From Mycolicibacter longobardus (GTDB taxonomy: Bacteria > Actinomycetota > Actinomycetes > Mycobacteriales > Mycobacteriaceae): a stretch of DNA of 64,000 nucleotides. The notes below the pieces were generated by a model. It did no database searches. It had not been told where the DNA came from and worked only from the letters and a program-made list of their open reading frames with translations. Made by a program: the position numbers and the translations under genes. This document shows, piece after piece, positions 18,049 through 26,840 of this stretch. How positions within the stretch are numbered: the first letter of the stretch is position 1; each line of letters opens with the position of its first letter. The stretch is taken from NCBI RefSeq assembly GCF_002102265.1, contig NZ_LQPG01000030.1:62001-126000 (forward strand), given 5' to 3'.

Positions 18049-19119
18049 TCAGATCGCGCACCGCGGCAACGTCATCGGCAGATCCAGCGAGCTCAGCAGA
18101 CCGGGCGCGGCACCGACCACGTAGGGCACCGCGTTGACGACGCGCATCGCGGTCGCCGTCATCGCGCCCCGGCCGGCGCCGTGGCCTTCGGCGTCACCCA
18201 GCGTCATCGCGCAGTGGATGTCCGGGTCACCGTCGATGTCCACCCGGTAGGTGGCGTCGCAGTCGGAGGTCATCCAGTCCGGTGCCACGTCACGGGCCAT
18301 CCGGATGATGTGCTGGACCACGATGGCCTCCCGGCCGTCGACCACGCCGGCCGCGCGGGTGCACACCGCGCCACAGGTCCCGGCGGGGATGGTTCCGAAG
18401 GCGACCTCGATGTCGCGGTGGGTCACCCGCCGGTCAAGCGAGCCCCGAATCTCCTGCACCTGGGCTCCCAGTCCCTGCGCCATCAGCTGAATCGGTGCGC
18501 CCCAGGCCATCTCGATGAAGCCCGGGGTGCTCAGCATCGGCTCGAAGTCCAACGGCCGGCCGAACCCCATCCCATCCATCATCACGTCGGCCACCGGGTA
18601 GTGGTCATTGAGCGCGATCTCGGTCACCGTCACGGCCCTGATCGTCTTGGACTGGGTGGCCAGCAGCAGCGCCAGCTGATCGGAGCCGAACCCGGGGAAG
18701 ACTCCGGACACATAGAACGACGCGGCACCTGCTTTGGCCGCCGACTCCAGCTGCCGGCGCCACTCCGGGTGGAAGTAGCTCGGCGGGTGGACCAGGCTGG
18801 TCGAAGACGTCGAGACGACATTGATCCCGGCTTCCAGCAGCCGCAGATAGTCGGGCACGGCACCGGCGTCGCGTTCGGGCCCGCTCGCGGCGTACACGAC
18901 GCAGTCCGGCCGCAGACCGATCAGCGCGTCGGCGTCATCGGTCGCCGCGAGCCCGAGTGCGGATCCGCCGGCGAGTTCACCGGCGTCACGGCCCACCTTC
19001 TCCGCCGAATGCACCCAGACGCCTACGAGTTCCATATCGGGCCGGCGCCGGATCGCGTCTATCGCGATGGATCCGACACCGCCGGTCGACCAGACGACGA
19101 CCCGGGTCTTCGGACTCAT
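18049..19119 (-). CDS. NAD(P)-binding DapB-N-like dehydrogenase (diaminopentanoate-dehydrogenase type)
   Basis: 356 aa. The N-terminal nucleotide-binding motif VVVWSTGGVGSIAIDAI is followed by a fold like dihydrodipicolinate reductase N-terminus, as in 2,4-diaminopentanoate dehydrogenase-like proteins common in mycobacteria. The real substrate is probably not an amino acid, given the lipid genes around it. Its ATG overlaps the stop of the upstream LLM gene (ATGA, 19116-19119), so the two form one operon. It converges with the tandem-TetR gene, 3 bp apart. Confidence 0.75.
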   Translation of the reverse strand: MSPKTRVVVWSTGGVGSIAIDAIRRRPDMELVGVWVHSAEKVGRDAGELAGGSALGLAATDDADALIGLRPDCVVYAASGPERDAGAVPDYLRLLEAGINVVSTSSTSLVHPPSYFHPEWRRQLESAAKAGAASFYVSGVFPGFGSDQLALLLATQSKTIRAVTVTEIALNDHYPVADVMMDGMGFGRPLDFEPMLSTPGFIEMAWGAPIQLMAQGLGAQVQEIRGSLDRRVTHRDIEVAFGTIPAGTCGAVCTRAAGVVDGREAIVVQHIIRMARDVAPDWMTSDCDATYRVDIDGDPDIHCAMTLGDAEGHGAGRGAMTATAMRVVNAVPYVVGAAPGLLSSLDLPMTLPRCAI

Positions 19120-20099
19120 GCTTTCCCTTCATTTCCTCGCACGACCGCTTCGGCGGCGTGTTCCAGATACGGCCAGGCCAGCGCGGGGGGCAGCCCGCCG
19201 CACAGCGGCAGCAGCGGCAGGCTGCGCCCGGATCGCAGCTGCACCACCGCCTCAGCAGGCGTGAAGATGCGGTAAGGGCCAGGGGTTTTCCGCAGTTCCG
19301 CCACGCTGGCGGCTCGCGAGATACTCGCCACCGTCGCATCACCATGCCGGTACGCCGCGGCGGTCACCGCATCGTGCAGCAGGTACGGCCCGAGTTCATG
19401 CCAGGCCTTGTCCACGTCGTCGGTGACGAACACGGCCGTCGGCGCACCGGCGTCGGGGAACTGGCACGGCCCGGGCTCCCGACCGTGGGCGCGGCACTGC
19501 GACTCGTAAAGGTCTTTCAGGCCAGGGGGGTTCGCCTGGGCAAGGAATCCCAGCCCGTGGCGGGCGGCCCGCCGGGCTGCTGCCGCGCTGCCGCCGGCAA
19601 CCATGATGTGCGGTCCGCCCGGTGTCACGCAGGGGGGCGTTACGTGGATACGACGGCCCTGATACTCAACCGGCTCGCCTCGCAACAGCTGCAGCAGCAG
19701 GGACAGCTTGTCGTCGGCCAGCCGTCCGCGCTCACGGATATCGATGCCGAAGTGTTCGTACTCTTCGCCGCGGTGCCCGAGCCCGAAGGCGTAGGCGACA
19801 CGGCCGTTGCTGAGGATGTCGAGCACGCACATCTCTTCGGCCAGCCGCACCGGATCCCAGAACGGCAGGACCACTGCGGCGAGCATGATCATCAACGTCT
19901 CGGTTCGGGCGGCGATCGCCGCGGCCAGCAGCAGCGGCGACGGCAGGTGCCCGTCCTTGGCGCCATGGTGCTCGGACAGCACGGCGGCGACCGCACCGCG
20001 CGTCTGCGCCCAGGCGCACATCTCGATCGCCGCGGCGTAGAGCTCGCCGGTGGGCGCCCCCGACGCGGGCGCCCGCATGTCGAAGCGCAGCGTGAACAT
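19116..20099 (-). CDS. LLM-class flavin-dependent oxidoreductase
   Basis: 327 aa from the ATG at 20099, preceded by AAGGAGCTGCCAG; a longer frame to 20174 would run through the operator repeat. Luciferase-like monooxygenase features are VLSEHHGAKDGHLPSP near the N-terminus, the PFWDPVRLAEE segment, and GRVAYAFGLGHRGEEYEHFG. It probably uses F420 or FMN to oxidise a lipid intermediate. Repeat copy 6 lies 32 bp upstream, putting this two-gene operon in the putative regulon. Confidence 0.88.
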   Translation of the reverse strand: MFTLRFDMRAPASGAPTGELYAAAIEMCAWAQTRGAVAAVLSEHHGAKDGHLPSPLLLAAAIAARTETLMIMLAAVVLPFWDPVRLAEEMCVLDILSNGRVAYAFGLGHRGEEYEHFGIDIRERGRLADDKLSLLLQLLRGEPVEYQGRRIHVTPPCVTPGGPHIMVAGGSAAAARRAARHGLGFLAQANPPGLKDLYESQCRAHGREPGPCQFPDAGAPTAVFVTDDVDKAWHELGPYLLHDAVTAAAYRHGDATVASISRAASVAELRKTPGPYRIFTPAEAVVQLRSGRSLPLLPLCGGLPPALAWPYLEHAAEAVVRGNEGKA

Positions 20100-20131
20100 C
20101 TGGCAGCTCCTTCGGGAATCCGCCCGATTAT

Positions 20132-20148
20132 AACCTAATATTTGTTCC
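20132..20148 (-). promoter_or_regulatory. putative Mce3R-like operator (copy 6)
   Basis: AACCTAATATTTGTTCC is very close to consensus, 32 bp before the LLM oxidoreductase start and 55 bp before the plus-strand gene at 20204. It is the last copy before a long stretch without any. Confidence 0.6.
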
Positions 20149-20203
20149 TGCGCGGCACATTCCTCCGATCGCAAGGCGGCGGCGGCAGGGTAGCGTCGAA
20201 TCC

Positions 20204-20863
20204 ATGGCTCGCATCGTGATCATCGGTGGCCACGGCAAGGTCGCCCTGCTACTCTCCCCCGTCCTCGCCGCCCGCGGCGAACAGATCAGGTCGGTGTTCC
20301 GCAACCCCGACCATGCCGAGGAGGTCGCGGTGACCGGGGCGGTGCCCGTGGTCGCCGACATCGAGCGGCTCGACACCGACGGGCTGGCCCGACTGTTGAC
20401 CGAGACCGACGCGGTGGTGTTCTCCGCCGGCGCCGGCGGCGGCAACCCGGCACGCACCTACGCCGTCGACCGCGACGCGGCCATCCGCACCGTGGACGCC
20501 GCAACCACGGCCGGCGTCCGGCGGTTCGTGATGGTGTCCTACTTCGGAGCCGGCCCCGACCACGGTGTCCCTGAAGATGATCCGTTCTTTCCGTACGCGC
20601 AGGCCAAAGCTGCCGCCGACGCGCACCTCCGAGCCACCGACCTTGATTGGACGGTGTTGGGTCCGAGCCGGCTGACCGCCGAACCGGCGACCGGCCGGAT
20701 CGCCGTGGGTCCGGAGACCCGCAAGGGCTCCGTTTCCCGGGCCAACGTCGCACAGGTGATCGCGGCCTGCCTGTCCGACGACTCGACTATCGGCCGCACC
20801 ATCGAATTCAACGACGGTGAGACGCTCATCCCGGAGGCACTGGCGGCCGTTCAGCCGGGGTAA
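20204..20863 (+). CDS. atypical SDR / NAD(P)H-binding protein
   Basis: 219 aa. N-terminal glycine motif IVIIGGHGKVALLL and the phrase FVMVSYFGAG, followed by YAQAKAAADAHL (Y..AK) and DWTVLGPSRLT, match the NAD(P)H-binding (NmrA/YwnB-like) atypical SDRs. Such proteins sense or use NADPH; the substrate is unknown. Divergent from the LLM gene; it may share control by copy 6. Confidence 0.85.
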   Translation: MARIVIIGGHGKVALLLSPVLAARGEQIRSVFRNPDHAEEVAVTGAVPVVADIERLDTDGLARLLTETDAVVFSAGAGGGNPARTYAVDRDAAIRTVDAATTAGVRRFVMVSYFGAGPDHGVPEDDPFFPYAQAKAAADAHLRATDLDWTVLGPSRLTAEPATGRIAVGPETRKGSVSRANVAQVIAACLSDDSTIGRTIEFNDGETLIPEALAAVQPG

Positions 20864-20919
20864 TGTCGATCACGCAACTGGTTTGCCGTTGTCGCCGCGA
20901 GGTGGCCTCGGCATCGAGC

Positions 20920-21112
20920 GCACCGTGGTCTACGTAGTTTTCCGCGGCGCGCGAGAGGGAACCCGGTGAGAATCCGGGACTGTCCCGCAGCGGTATGCAG
21001 GAACGACCGCCGTCAAAAGCACTGGTCACGGGTTCGCCCACCGACTGGGAAGCGACGGCCACTAGGAGCACCTCGGTGCGCGCCTGCGAGTCCGAATACC
21101 TGCCTGTTGTGC
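20920..21112 (+). ncRNA. cobalamin (AdoCbl) riboswitch upstream of metE
   Basis: The conserved elements appear in order: GGGAACCCGGTGAGAATCCGG (20958-20978), CTGTCCCGCAGCGGTA (20980-20995), the B12-box-like GGCCACTAGG near 21057-21066, and the closing GCCTGCGAGTCCGAATACCTGCC stem at 21082-21104. It precedes metE, the B12-independent methionine synthase, so cobalamin binding should turn metE off when the B12-dependent MetH can work. Exact ends are estimated. Confidence 0.92.
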
Positions 21113-21253
21113 CGGGTGCGCCGCACTCGGCGGATCAACGCCTCGCGGAATGGGCGTCTGGTTTTGAGGGTTATAGTGCTTTAAATTGCACGGGACCGGA
21201 TCAGCTGGGCGACCGCTGGCGTTGACCCACCCTCGCCAATTGAAGGATCAATC

Positions 21254-23533
21254 GTGACCGCTCAACCCTTTTCCGCCACCGTCCTCGGCTCACCTCGTAT
21301 CGGACCGCGCCGCGAGCTCAAGCGCGTCACCGAAAGCTACTGGGCCGGCCGCATCGACCAGGACGAACTGAAGAAGGTCGCCGCCGGCCTGCGCCGCGAC
21401 ACCTGGGCGCAACTTGCCGCCGCCGGACTGGACTCGGTGCCGGTGAACACGTTCTCCTATTACGACCAGATGCTCGACACCGCGGTGCTGCTGGGTGCTC
21501 TTCCGGCCCGGGTGGCCGGTGTCGCCGACGAGTTGGACCGCTACTTTGCCGCGGCGCGCGGCAACGCCGAGATCGCCCCGCTGGAGATGACGAAGTGGTT
21601 CGACACCAACTACCACTACATCGTTCCGGAGATCGGTCCCGACACGAAGTTCACGCTGAACCCGGCCAAGGTGCTTTCCGAGCTCGCCGAAGCCAGGGAA
21701 CAGGGCTTCGGCGGAAAAGTGGCCCGGCCGGTGATCATCGGTCCGGTCACCTTCCTGCTGCTCAGCAAGGCCGTCGACGGTGCGGCGGCACCGATCTCGC
21801 GCCTCGATGAGCTGACCGACGTCTACGCCGAGCTGCTCGGCAAGCTGGCCGATGCCGGCGCCGAGTGGGTGCAGATCGACGAGCCGGTGCTGGTGACCGA
21901 CATCTCCGCGGACGCCCCCGCCCTGGCCGAGCAGGTGTACAACCGCCTCGGCGGGCTGCACAACCGGCCGTCGATCTTCGTGGCCACCTACTTCGGTGAC
22001 CCCGGCGCTGGGCTGGCGGCCCTGGCTCGCACGCCGGTCGAGGCCATCGGAGTCGACCTGGTCTACGGCCCCGACACCGCCATCGCCACTGTTCCTGAGC
22101 TGGCGTCCAAGACCCTGGTCGCGGGCGTCGTCGACGGCCGCAACATCTGGCGCACCGACCTGCAGGCCGCACTGGCCAAGCTGGCGACCCTGTTGGGAAG
22201 TGCGGCGAATGTCGCTGTGTCTACGTCGTGCTCGACGCTGCACGTGCCCTACTCTCTGGAGCCCGAGACCGGCCTGGATGACGCGCTGCGCAGCTGGCTG
22301 GCGTTCGGCGCCGAGAAGGTGACCGAGGTGGTCACCCTGGCACGTGCGCTGCGCGAGGGACGGGAAGCCGTGGCCGAGGAGATCGAAGCGTCCAACGCCG
22401 CGGTCGCGTCCCGCAAGTCCGACCCGCGGCTGAACAACGCCGCGCTGCGCGCACAGATCGCTGAGATCAGGGTGTCCGGCGTCCAGCGCGGTTCGGCCGA
22501 GGCGCGCCGAGCCGCCCAGGAGGAGCGGCTGCACCTGCCGCCGCTGCCGACCACCACCATCGGCTCGTTCCCGCAGACCGTGGAGATCCGCAAGGCGCGC
22601 GCGGCGTTGGTGGCCGGGGAGATCGACGAGGCCGAGTACACCAACCGGATGAAGGCCGAAGTCGCCGCCGTCATCAAGCTGCAGGAGGAGCTCGGCCTGG
22701 ACGTGCTGGTGCACGGCGAACCGGAACGCAACGACATGGTGCAGTACTTCGCCGAGCAGCTGGAGGGCTTCTTCGCGACCAGCAACGGCTGGGTGCAGTC
22801 CTACGGCAGTCGTTGTGTGCGCCCGCCGGTGCTGTTCGGCGACGTGACGCGACCCAAGCCGATGACGACTGCCTGGGCGACCTACGCCCAATCGCTGACC
22901 GACAAGCCGGTCAAGGGCATGCTCACCGGTCCGGTCACCATCCTGGCCTGGTCGTTCGTCCGCGACGACCAGCCGCTGGCCGACACCGCCTACCAGGTGG
23001 CGCTGGCGATCCGCGAGGAGACGGTGGATCTGGAGGCCGCCGGCATCGCGGTGATCCAGGTGGACGAGCCCGCCCTGCGCGAGCTGTTGCCGGTGCGCGA
23101 CGCCGACAAGGCGGCCTATCTGGATTGGGCGGTCGGGGCGTTCCGGATGTCCACCTCGGGGGTCTCCGACGCGACGCAGATCCACACTCACCTGTGCTAC
23201 TCGGAGTTCGGCGAGGTGATCGGTGCGATCGCCGACCTGGACGCCGACGTCACCTCGATCGAGGCGGCGCGCTCGCACATGGAGGTGCTCGACGACCTCA
23301 ACGCGATCGGTTTCTCCAACGGCGTCGGCCCGGGTGTCTACGACATCCATTCGCCGCGGGTGCCCAGCACCGACGAGATGGCGGCCTCGCTGCGCGAGGC
23401 CCTGGACGCCGTCCCGGCACAACGCCTCTGGGTCAACCCGGACTGCGGCCTGAAGACCCGTAAGCCCGACGAGGTGACCGCCTCGCTGGCCAACCTGGTG
23501 GCCGCCGCGAAGCAAGCCCGCGCCGGCGTGTAG
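21254..23533 (+). CDS. metE: cobalamin-independent methionine synthase
   Basis: 759 aa, the usual MetE length, from a GTG with GAAGGA upstream (21242-21247). Methylates homocysteine using 5-methyltetrahydropteroyltri-glutamate. N-terminal half starts [19 protein letters not shown]; the C-terminal catalytic half contains [23 protein letters not shown], and the zinc-ligand motifs [10 protein letters not shown] (His, Cys) and NPDCGLKTR (Cys). All metal ligands are present, so the enzyme should be active. A cobalamin riboswitch lies in its leader. The long antisense frame over it is a codon-bias artefact. Confidence 0.98.
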   Translation: MTAQPFSATVLGSPRIGPRRELKRVTESYWAGRIDQDELKKVAAGLRRDTWAQLAAAGLDSVPVNTFSYYDQMLDTAVLLGALPARVAGVADELDRYFAAARGNAEIAPLEMTKWFDTNYHYIVPEIGPDTKFTLNPAKVLSELAEAREQGFGGKVARPVIIGPVTFLLLSKAVDGAAAPISRLDELTDVYAELLGKLADAGAEWVQIDEPVLVTDISADAPALAEQVYNRLGGLHNRPSIFVATYFGDPGAGLAALARTPVEAIGVDLVYGPDTAIATVPELASKTLVAGVVDGRNIWRTDLQAALAKLATLLGSAANVAVSTSCSTLHVPYSLEPETGLDDALRSWLAFGAEKVTEVVTLARALREGREAVAEEIEASNAAVASRKSDPRLNNAALRAQIAEIRVSGVQRGSAEARRAAQEERLHLPPLPTTTIGSFPQTVEIRKARAALVAGEIDEAEYTNRMKAEVAAVIKLQEELGLDVLVHGEPERNDMVQYFAEQLEGFFATSNGWVQSYGSRCVRPPVLFGDVTRPKPMTTAWATYAQSLTDKPVKGMLTGPVTILAWSFVRDDQPLADTAYQVALAIREETVDLEAAGIAVIQVDEPALRELLPVRDADKAAYLDWAVGAFRMSTSGVSDATQIHTHLCYSEFGEVIGAIADLDADVTSIEAARSHMEVLDDLNAIGFSNGVGPGVYDIHSPRVPSTDEMAASLREALDAVPAQRLWVNPDCGLKTRKPDEVTASLANLVAAAKQARAGV

Positions 23534-23544
23534 CTATCCAGCGC

Positions 23545-23600
23545 GAGCAGACGCAGAATCGCACGCAAATCGCTTCCGCAGTGCGATTCTGCGTCTGCTC
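23545..23600 (+). terminator. metE 3' hairpin
   Basis: Two perfect 20-bp inverted arms (23545-23564 and 23581-23600) flank a 16-nt loop just after the metE stop. No U-tract follows, as is usual in mycobacterial hairpin terminators. It could end metE and the convergent VOC gene. Confidence 0.65.
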
Positions 23601-23619
23601 AGCATTCAGAAGCCGCGCC

Positions 23620-23970
23620 TCAGGCCGCCAAAATGTCGAACTCGTTGCCTTCGGGGTCGGTCAACGTGCTCCAGCGGTAACCCTCCTCGGCATGGTCGGC
23701 CAGCCAGGTAGCGCCCAGTTCCACAGCCCGATCGACCGCGGCGGCCAGATCCACCGCCACCAGGTCGACGTGCACCCGGTTCTTGACCTGCTTGGGCTCC
23801 GGCACCCGCAGAAATGCCAGGTACGGAGGCGACTGGGTCGACACGCCGATCGTGGCGGCGTCGGCGGTGGCACCGTCATCGAGCGGGCGGGCCAGCAGTT
23901 GCGACCAGAACCGAGCCAGCCGCTCCGGTTCGGCGCAGTCGAATGCGACGGTGTGCAGCGTGATCTCCAT
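23620..23970 (-). CDS. VOC-family (glyoxalase/bleomycin-resistance fold) protein
   Basis: 116 aa from the ATG at 23970 with GGAGTCACCG just upstream. VOC features are an N-terminal FDCAEPERLARFWSQLL beta-alpha unit, VHVDLVAVDLAAAVDRAVELGA, and the C-terminal LTDPEGNEFDIL with the metal-ligand glutamate. The glyoxalase-like family includes lyases and resistance proteins, so no reaction is assigned. The open frame continues upstream into the decayed gene at 23991 only by chance. Confidence 0.85.
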   Translation of the reverse strand: MEITLHTVAFDCAEPERLARFWSQLLARPLDDGATADAATIGVSTQSPPYLAFLRVPEPKQVKNRVHVDLVAVDLAAAVDRAVELGATWLADHAEEGYRWSTLTDPEGNEFDILAA

Positions 23971-23990
23971 CGGTGACTCCTTGTCGTCGG

Positions 23991-24235
23991 TCAGGATTTG
24001 GTGCGAAAGATCGGCCAGCACACCTCGGTACGGTGCGCCGCCTCGTCGTCGGTGTCGTAGCCGGACACCAGGCAGTGCTCGCGGGTCGGCGACCTGGTCG
24101 GCTTGCACCACCTCGGTGAGCTCGTCGAGCGGCATGCCCAGATCCGGGTCGACCCGCACCGGGGTCAACAGGCCGCGCTCCTCCCCGATGGGCAACAGTG
24201 TCGTCACAACCTCGAGTCTGGAGGCTTCCCCAGGG
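23991..24235 (-). pseudogene. decayed GyrI-like effector-binding domain
   Basis: On the minus strand the last 34 codons before TGA (23991) read SPTREHCLVSGYDTDDEA and HRTEVCWPIF, the hallmark C-terminus of GyrI-like domains found in MerR-type or stand-alone regulators. The upstream homologous piece (VTTLLPIGEERGLLTPVRV, MPLDELTEVV) lies in a different frame, and the middle of the domain and any N-terminal HTH are missing. A frameshift plus deletions explain this. The rest of 24236-24359 shows no gene. Confidence 0.6.
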
Positions 24236-24359
24236 GCAGAGTCAACTGTTGATCGAAATCGTCTAGGCCGGGGCCAGCGCGCCGAGCGTGCGTCCACTGC
24301 GAAAGAATCGAGAAAATCTCGCACTAGGTGCACGTTCGGCGTACGCAGGAGGAGCAGCC

Positions 24360-25238
24360 ATGCCATTCACCACGATCCGTCACGAGGTCGCAGACGGCGT
24401 CCTCACCGTGTACCTCGACCGGCCGGACAACCTCAACGCATTCACCGTGGAAATGGCCGAGGAGCTGGAGCGCACCTTCGTCGAGGTCAACGACAACGAC
24501 GACGTGCGGGCGGTGATCGTCACCGGGGCGGGCCGGGCGTTCTGCGCCGGTATGGACCTGTCCAGCTCTGGCAACGTGTTCGGGCTAGATGAGTCCAAGT
24601 CCCCGACGCTGGCCGCCATGGCCGATCTCGACGACCCGGAGCTGGCCCGGGTGCGCGACACCGGCGGGCGGGTGACGCTGGCGATCTACGGCTGCCGCAA
24701 ACCGGTGATCGCCGCGGTCAACGGCCCCGCGGTCGGGATCGGCGCGACCATGATGCTGGCCATGGACGCCCGGCTGTTCTCGACCAAGGCGCGGTTCGGT
24801 CTGGTGTTCGGGAAGCTGGGCATCACCCCGGAGGCCTGCTCAACATGGTTCCTGCCTCGGATCGTCGGGGTGCCAACAGCTTTGGACCTGCTGTACCGCG
24901 CCGACATTCTCGATGCCGAGGCCGCGCTCGGCTGCGGGATCGCCCAGTCCCTCCACGAACCCGACTCGCTGCTGGCCGACGCTCGGGCGCTGGCCGACGC
25001 CTGGACCAAGGGCCGCTCGCCGGTGTCGTTCGCGCTGATCCGCCAGATGCTCTACCGCAACTCCGCGCAGCCCGACCCGGTCGAGGCGCACCGGGTGGAC
25101 TCGCTGGCGATGTTCTACACCAGCATCGGCGACGGCGCCGACGGCGTGCGGGCCTTCCTGGAGAAGCGCGACCCGCAGTTCACCGCGCAGGCCTCGCAGA
25201 TGCCGCCGTTCTACCGCGAGTGGGTGGGCGGCTCCTAA
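24360..25238 (+). CDS. crotonase / enoyl-CoA hydratase-isomerase family protein
   Basis: 292 aa from the ATG at 24360 behind AGGAGGAGCAGCC. Crotonase-fold motifs: YLDRPDNLNAF, TGAGRAFCAGMDL forming the first oxyanion turn, and AVNGPAVGIGATMMLAMD for the second. In the family hydratase, isomerase or thioesterase activities occur; the acidic catalytic residues cannot be fixed from motifs alone. Adjacent genes do not define a pathway. Stop overlaps that of the convergent hydroxylase by 4 bp. Confidence 0.9.
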   Translation: MPFTTIRHEVADGVLTVYLDRPDNLNAFTVEMAEELERTFVEVNDNDDVRAVIVTGAGRAFCAGMDLSSSGNVFGLDESKSPTLAAMADLDDPELARVRDTGGRVTLAIYGCRKPVIAAVNGPAVGIGATMMLAMDARLFSTKARFGLVFGKLGITPEACSTWFLPRIVGVPTALDLLYRADILDAEAALGCGIAQSLHEPDSLLADARALADAWTKGRSPVSFALIRQMLYRNSAQPDPVEAHRVDSLAMFYTSIGDGADGVRAFLEKRDPQFTAQASQMPPFYREWVGGS

Positions 25239-26062
25239 CCGGCCGGTGCCCATCCCGGGCCGCGAAACAGGTGACCCAGCACGGCGCGCAGGCTGCGTGC
25301 GGCCTTGACGTCGCGCCAGATCGCGACGTATTCGTGGCTGGCCACCCGGACCGGATTGAACGTCTCGATGTTCTTGGTCAACCCGTAGACCACCCGGTCG
25401 CCCTCGGGCTGGAAGGTACCGAACAGCCGGTCCCAGATGATCAGGATGCCGCCGTAGTTGGTGTCCAGGTACTGTGCGTTCGATCCGTGGTGCACGCGGT
25501 GGTGCGACGGCGTGTTGAAGACGAATTCGATTGGCCGCCAGAGCTTGCCCACGCGCTCGGTGTGGATGAAGAACTGGTAGAGCAGGCTGACCGACTGCTG
25601 CAGCAGGATCATCCACGGGGCGAACCCGGCGAACGCCAGCAGGATCCAGAACGGCACCGCGGTGAACGGGGTCCAGGTCTGGCGCAGGGCGGTGGACAGG
25701 TTGTAGTGCTGGCTGGAGTGGTGCACCACGTGACTGGCCCAGAACACCCGGATGGTGTGGTGGGTGCGGTGGTACCAGTAGTAGGCGAAGTCGTCGGCGA
25801 CAAACAGGGCGATCCAGGTCAGCGGGTTGGCAGCCGGCAGGTGAACCGGCGCCAGCAGATAGACACCGCCGAAGACCGCCAACACCACCAGCTTCCAGCC
25901 GATATTGATGACCACGTTGCCGATGCCCATCGCGAGACTGGTTCGGGTGTCCCGTAATTCGTAGCCGCGCTCGTCGTCGTCGGGCAGCACGACGAAGGAC
26001 ACGGCTTCCAGGACGAGGCAGAGCACGAACACCGGAATTGCGTGCGCGATGAGATCGAACAT
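25235..26062 (-). CDS. sterol desaturase / fatty acid hydroxylase family membrane protein
   Basis: 275 aa from the ATG at 26062. Three histidine boxes of the di-iron fatty-acid hydroxylase superfamily are intact: HRTHH, HHSSQHYN and HRVHHGSN, set among four hydrophobic segments, so an O2-dependent hydroxylase or desaturase of a lipid is likely. It starts 5 bp after the GntR gene on the same strand and is probably co-transcribed with it. Confidence 0.9.
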   Translation of the reverse strand: MFDLIAHAIPVFVLCLVLEAVSFVVLPDDDERGYELRDTRTSLAMGIGNVVINIGWKLVVLAVFGGVYLLAPVHLPAANPLTWIALFVADDFAYYWYHRTHHTIRVFWASHVVHHSSQHYNLSTALRQTWTPFTAVPFWILLAFAGFAPWMILLQQSVSLLYQFFIHTERVGKLWRPIEFVFNTPSHHRVHHGSNAQYLDTNYGGILIIWDRLFGTFQPEGDRVVYGLTKNIETFNPVRVASHEYVAIWRDVKAARSLRAVLGHLFRGPGWAPAG

Positions 26063-26067
26063 GACGG

Positions 26068-26790
26068 CTAAGCCTCTTCCCCGCCGGCCTGGCAGGCCAC
26101 GACGAACCGGGTCAGCAACGCTTCGGCGAGGCGGTACGCGGTGTCCTCGTCGGCGGCGGCGATCGCGGCGGCGAGGCCGACGTGTGCGGCACGGTCGGCG
26201 AATTCGGCGGCGCCCAGCGCATAGATGGCGTCGCGTCCGATCTCGTCGTAGGCGGCGACCAGTGTGTTGAGCGCCAGCCGGTAGGCGATATTGCCCGACC
26301 CGTCGATGACGGTTGTCCAGAACGTCAGGTCGGCGTCGGCGACTGAGGTGAGGTCCCCGCCGACCGGGTATGCCGCGGCGGCCGCGGTGATCGCGGCCCG
26401 CTGCTCCGGGGAGGCATGTCGCGCGCACAACCGGGCCGCGTCCGCGGCGATCGAGCGCCGCATCACCGCGACGTCACCGATGATCTGGCGCGCCGGAATC
26501 GCCCCGGCGACGGCCAGTCCGGTCAGCGCATCCAGGCCGGCGCTTTCCCGCCAGTCCAGCACCCGGGTCTTCCCGCCGTGGCTGACCCGGACCAGTCCGG
26601 CCTGCTGCAACCGCTTGAGGGCTTCGCGCACCGCGTGCCGGTTGACCTGCAGCGTCAGGGACAGTTCACGTTCCGACGGCAGGGGATCGCCCGCCGGGAG
26701 GCGTCCGGTCAGGATCTCCTCGACCAGGCGCACAAAGATCGTGTCGGAGATCGCGGTCCGGGGAATGGGAGCCAGATCCATGGGCTCCAT
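26068..26790 (-). CDS. FadR-subfamily GntR regulator
   Basis: 240 aa. N-terminal winged HTH: GRLPAGDPLPSERELSLTL, VNRHAVREALKRLQQAGLV, then an all-helical FCD-type C-terminal domain with a likely metal or ligand site. An internal ATG at 26781 is an alternative start. The gene precedes the hydroxylase at 25235, which it probably controls, and a TGGT-N3-ACCA operator lies just upstream, consistent with autoregulation. Confidence 0.9.
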   Translation of the reverse strand: MEPMDLAPIPRTAISDTIFVRLVEEILTGRLPAGDPLPSERELSLTLQVNRHAVREALKRLQQAGLVRVSHGGKTRVLDWRESAGLDALTGLAVAGAIPARQIIGDVAVMRRSIAADAARLCARHASPEQRAAITAAAAAYPVGGDLTSVADADLTFWTTVIDGSGNIAYRLALNTLVAAYDEIGRDAIYALGAAEFADRAAHVGLAAAIAAADEDTAYRLAEALLTRFVVACQAGGEEA

Positions 26791-26809
26791 GGTCGGGCAC
26801 CCGCACCCG

Positions 26810-26832
26810 ACTGGTCAACTGGTTGGACCAGT
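26810..26832 (-). promoter_or_regulatory. GntR/FadR-type operator
   Basis: ACTGGTC...GACCAGT (7-bp perfect arms, 9-bp spacer) with an embedded TGGTTGGACCA matching the FadR-type TNGTNNNACNA pattern. It lies 20 bp before the GntR start codon. Confidence 0.6.
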
Positions 26833-26840
26833 TATCTGGG

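Noticed and set aside
16675..20148. Idea that the mce operon is the whole target of the local tandem-TetR
   Set aside because: Identical repeat copies occur before many other genes up to 56 kb, so the target set is wider.
21290..23515. 741-codon open frame antisense to metE
   Set aside because: metE has full family length, zinc ligands and a riboswitch; the antisense frame has low-complexity arginine/glycine-rich sequence typical of high-GC shadows.
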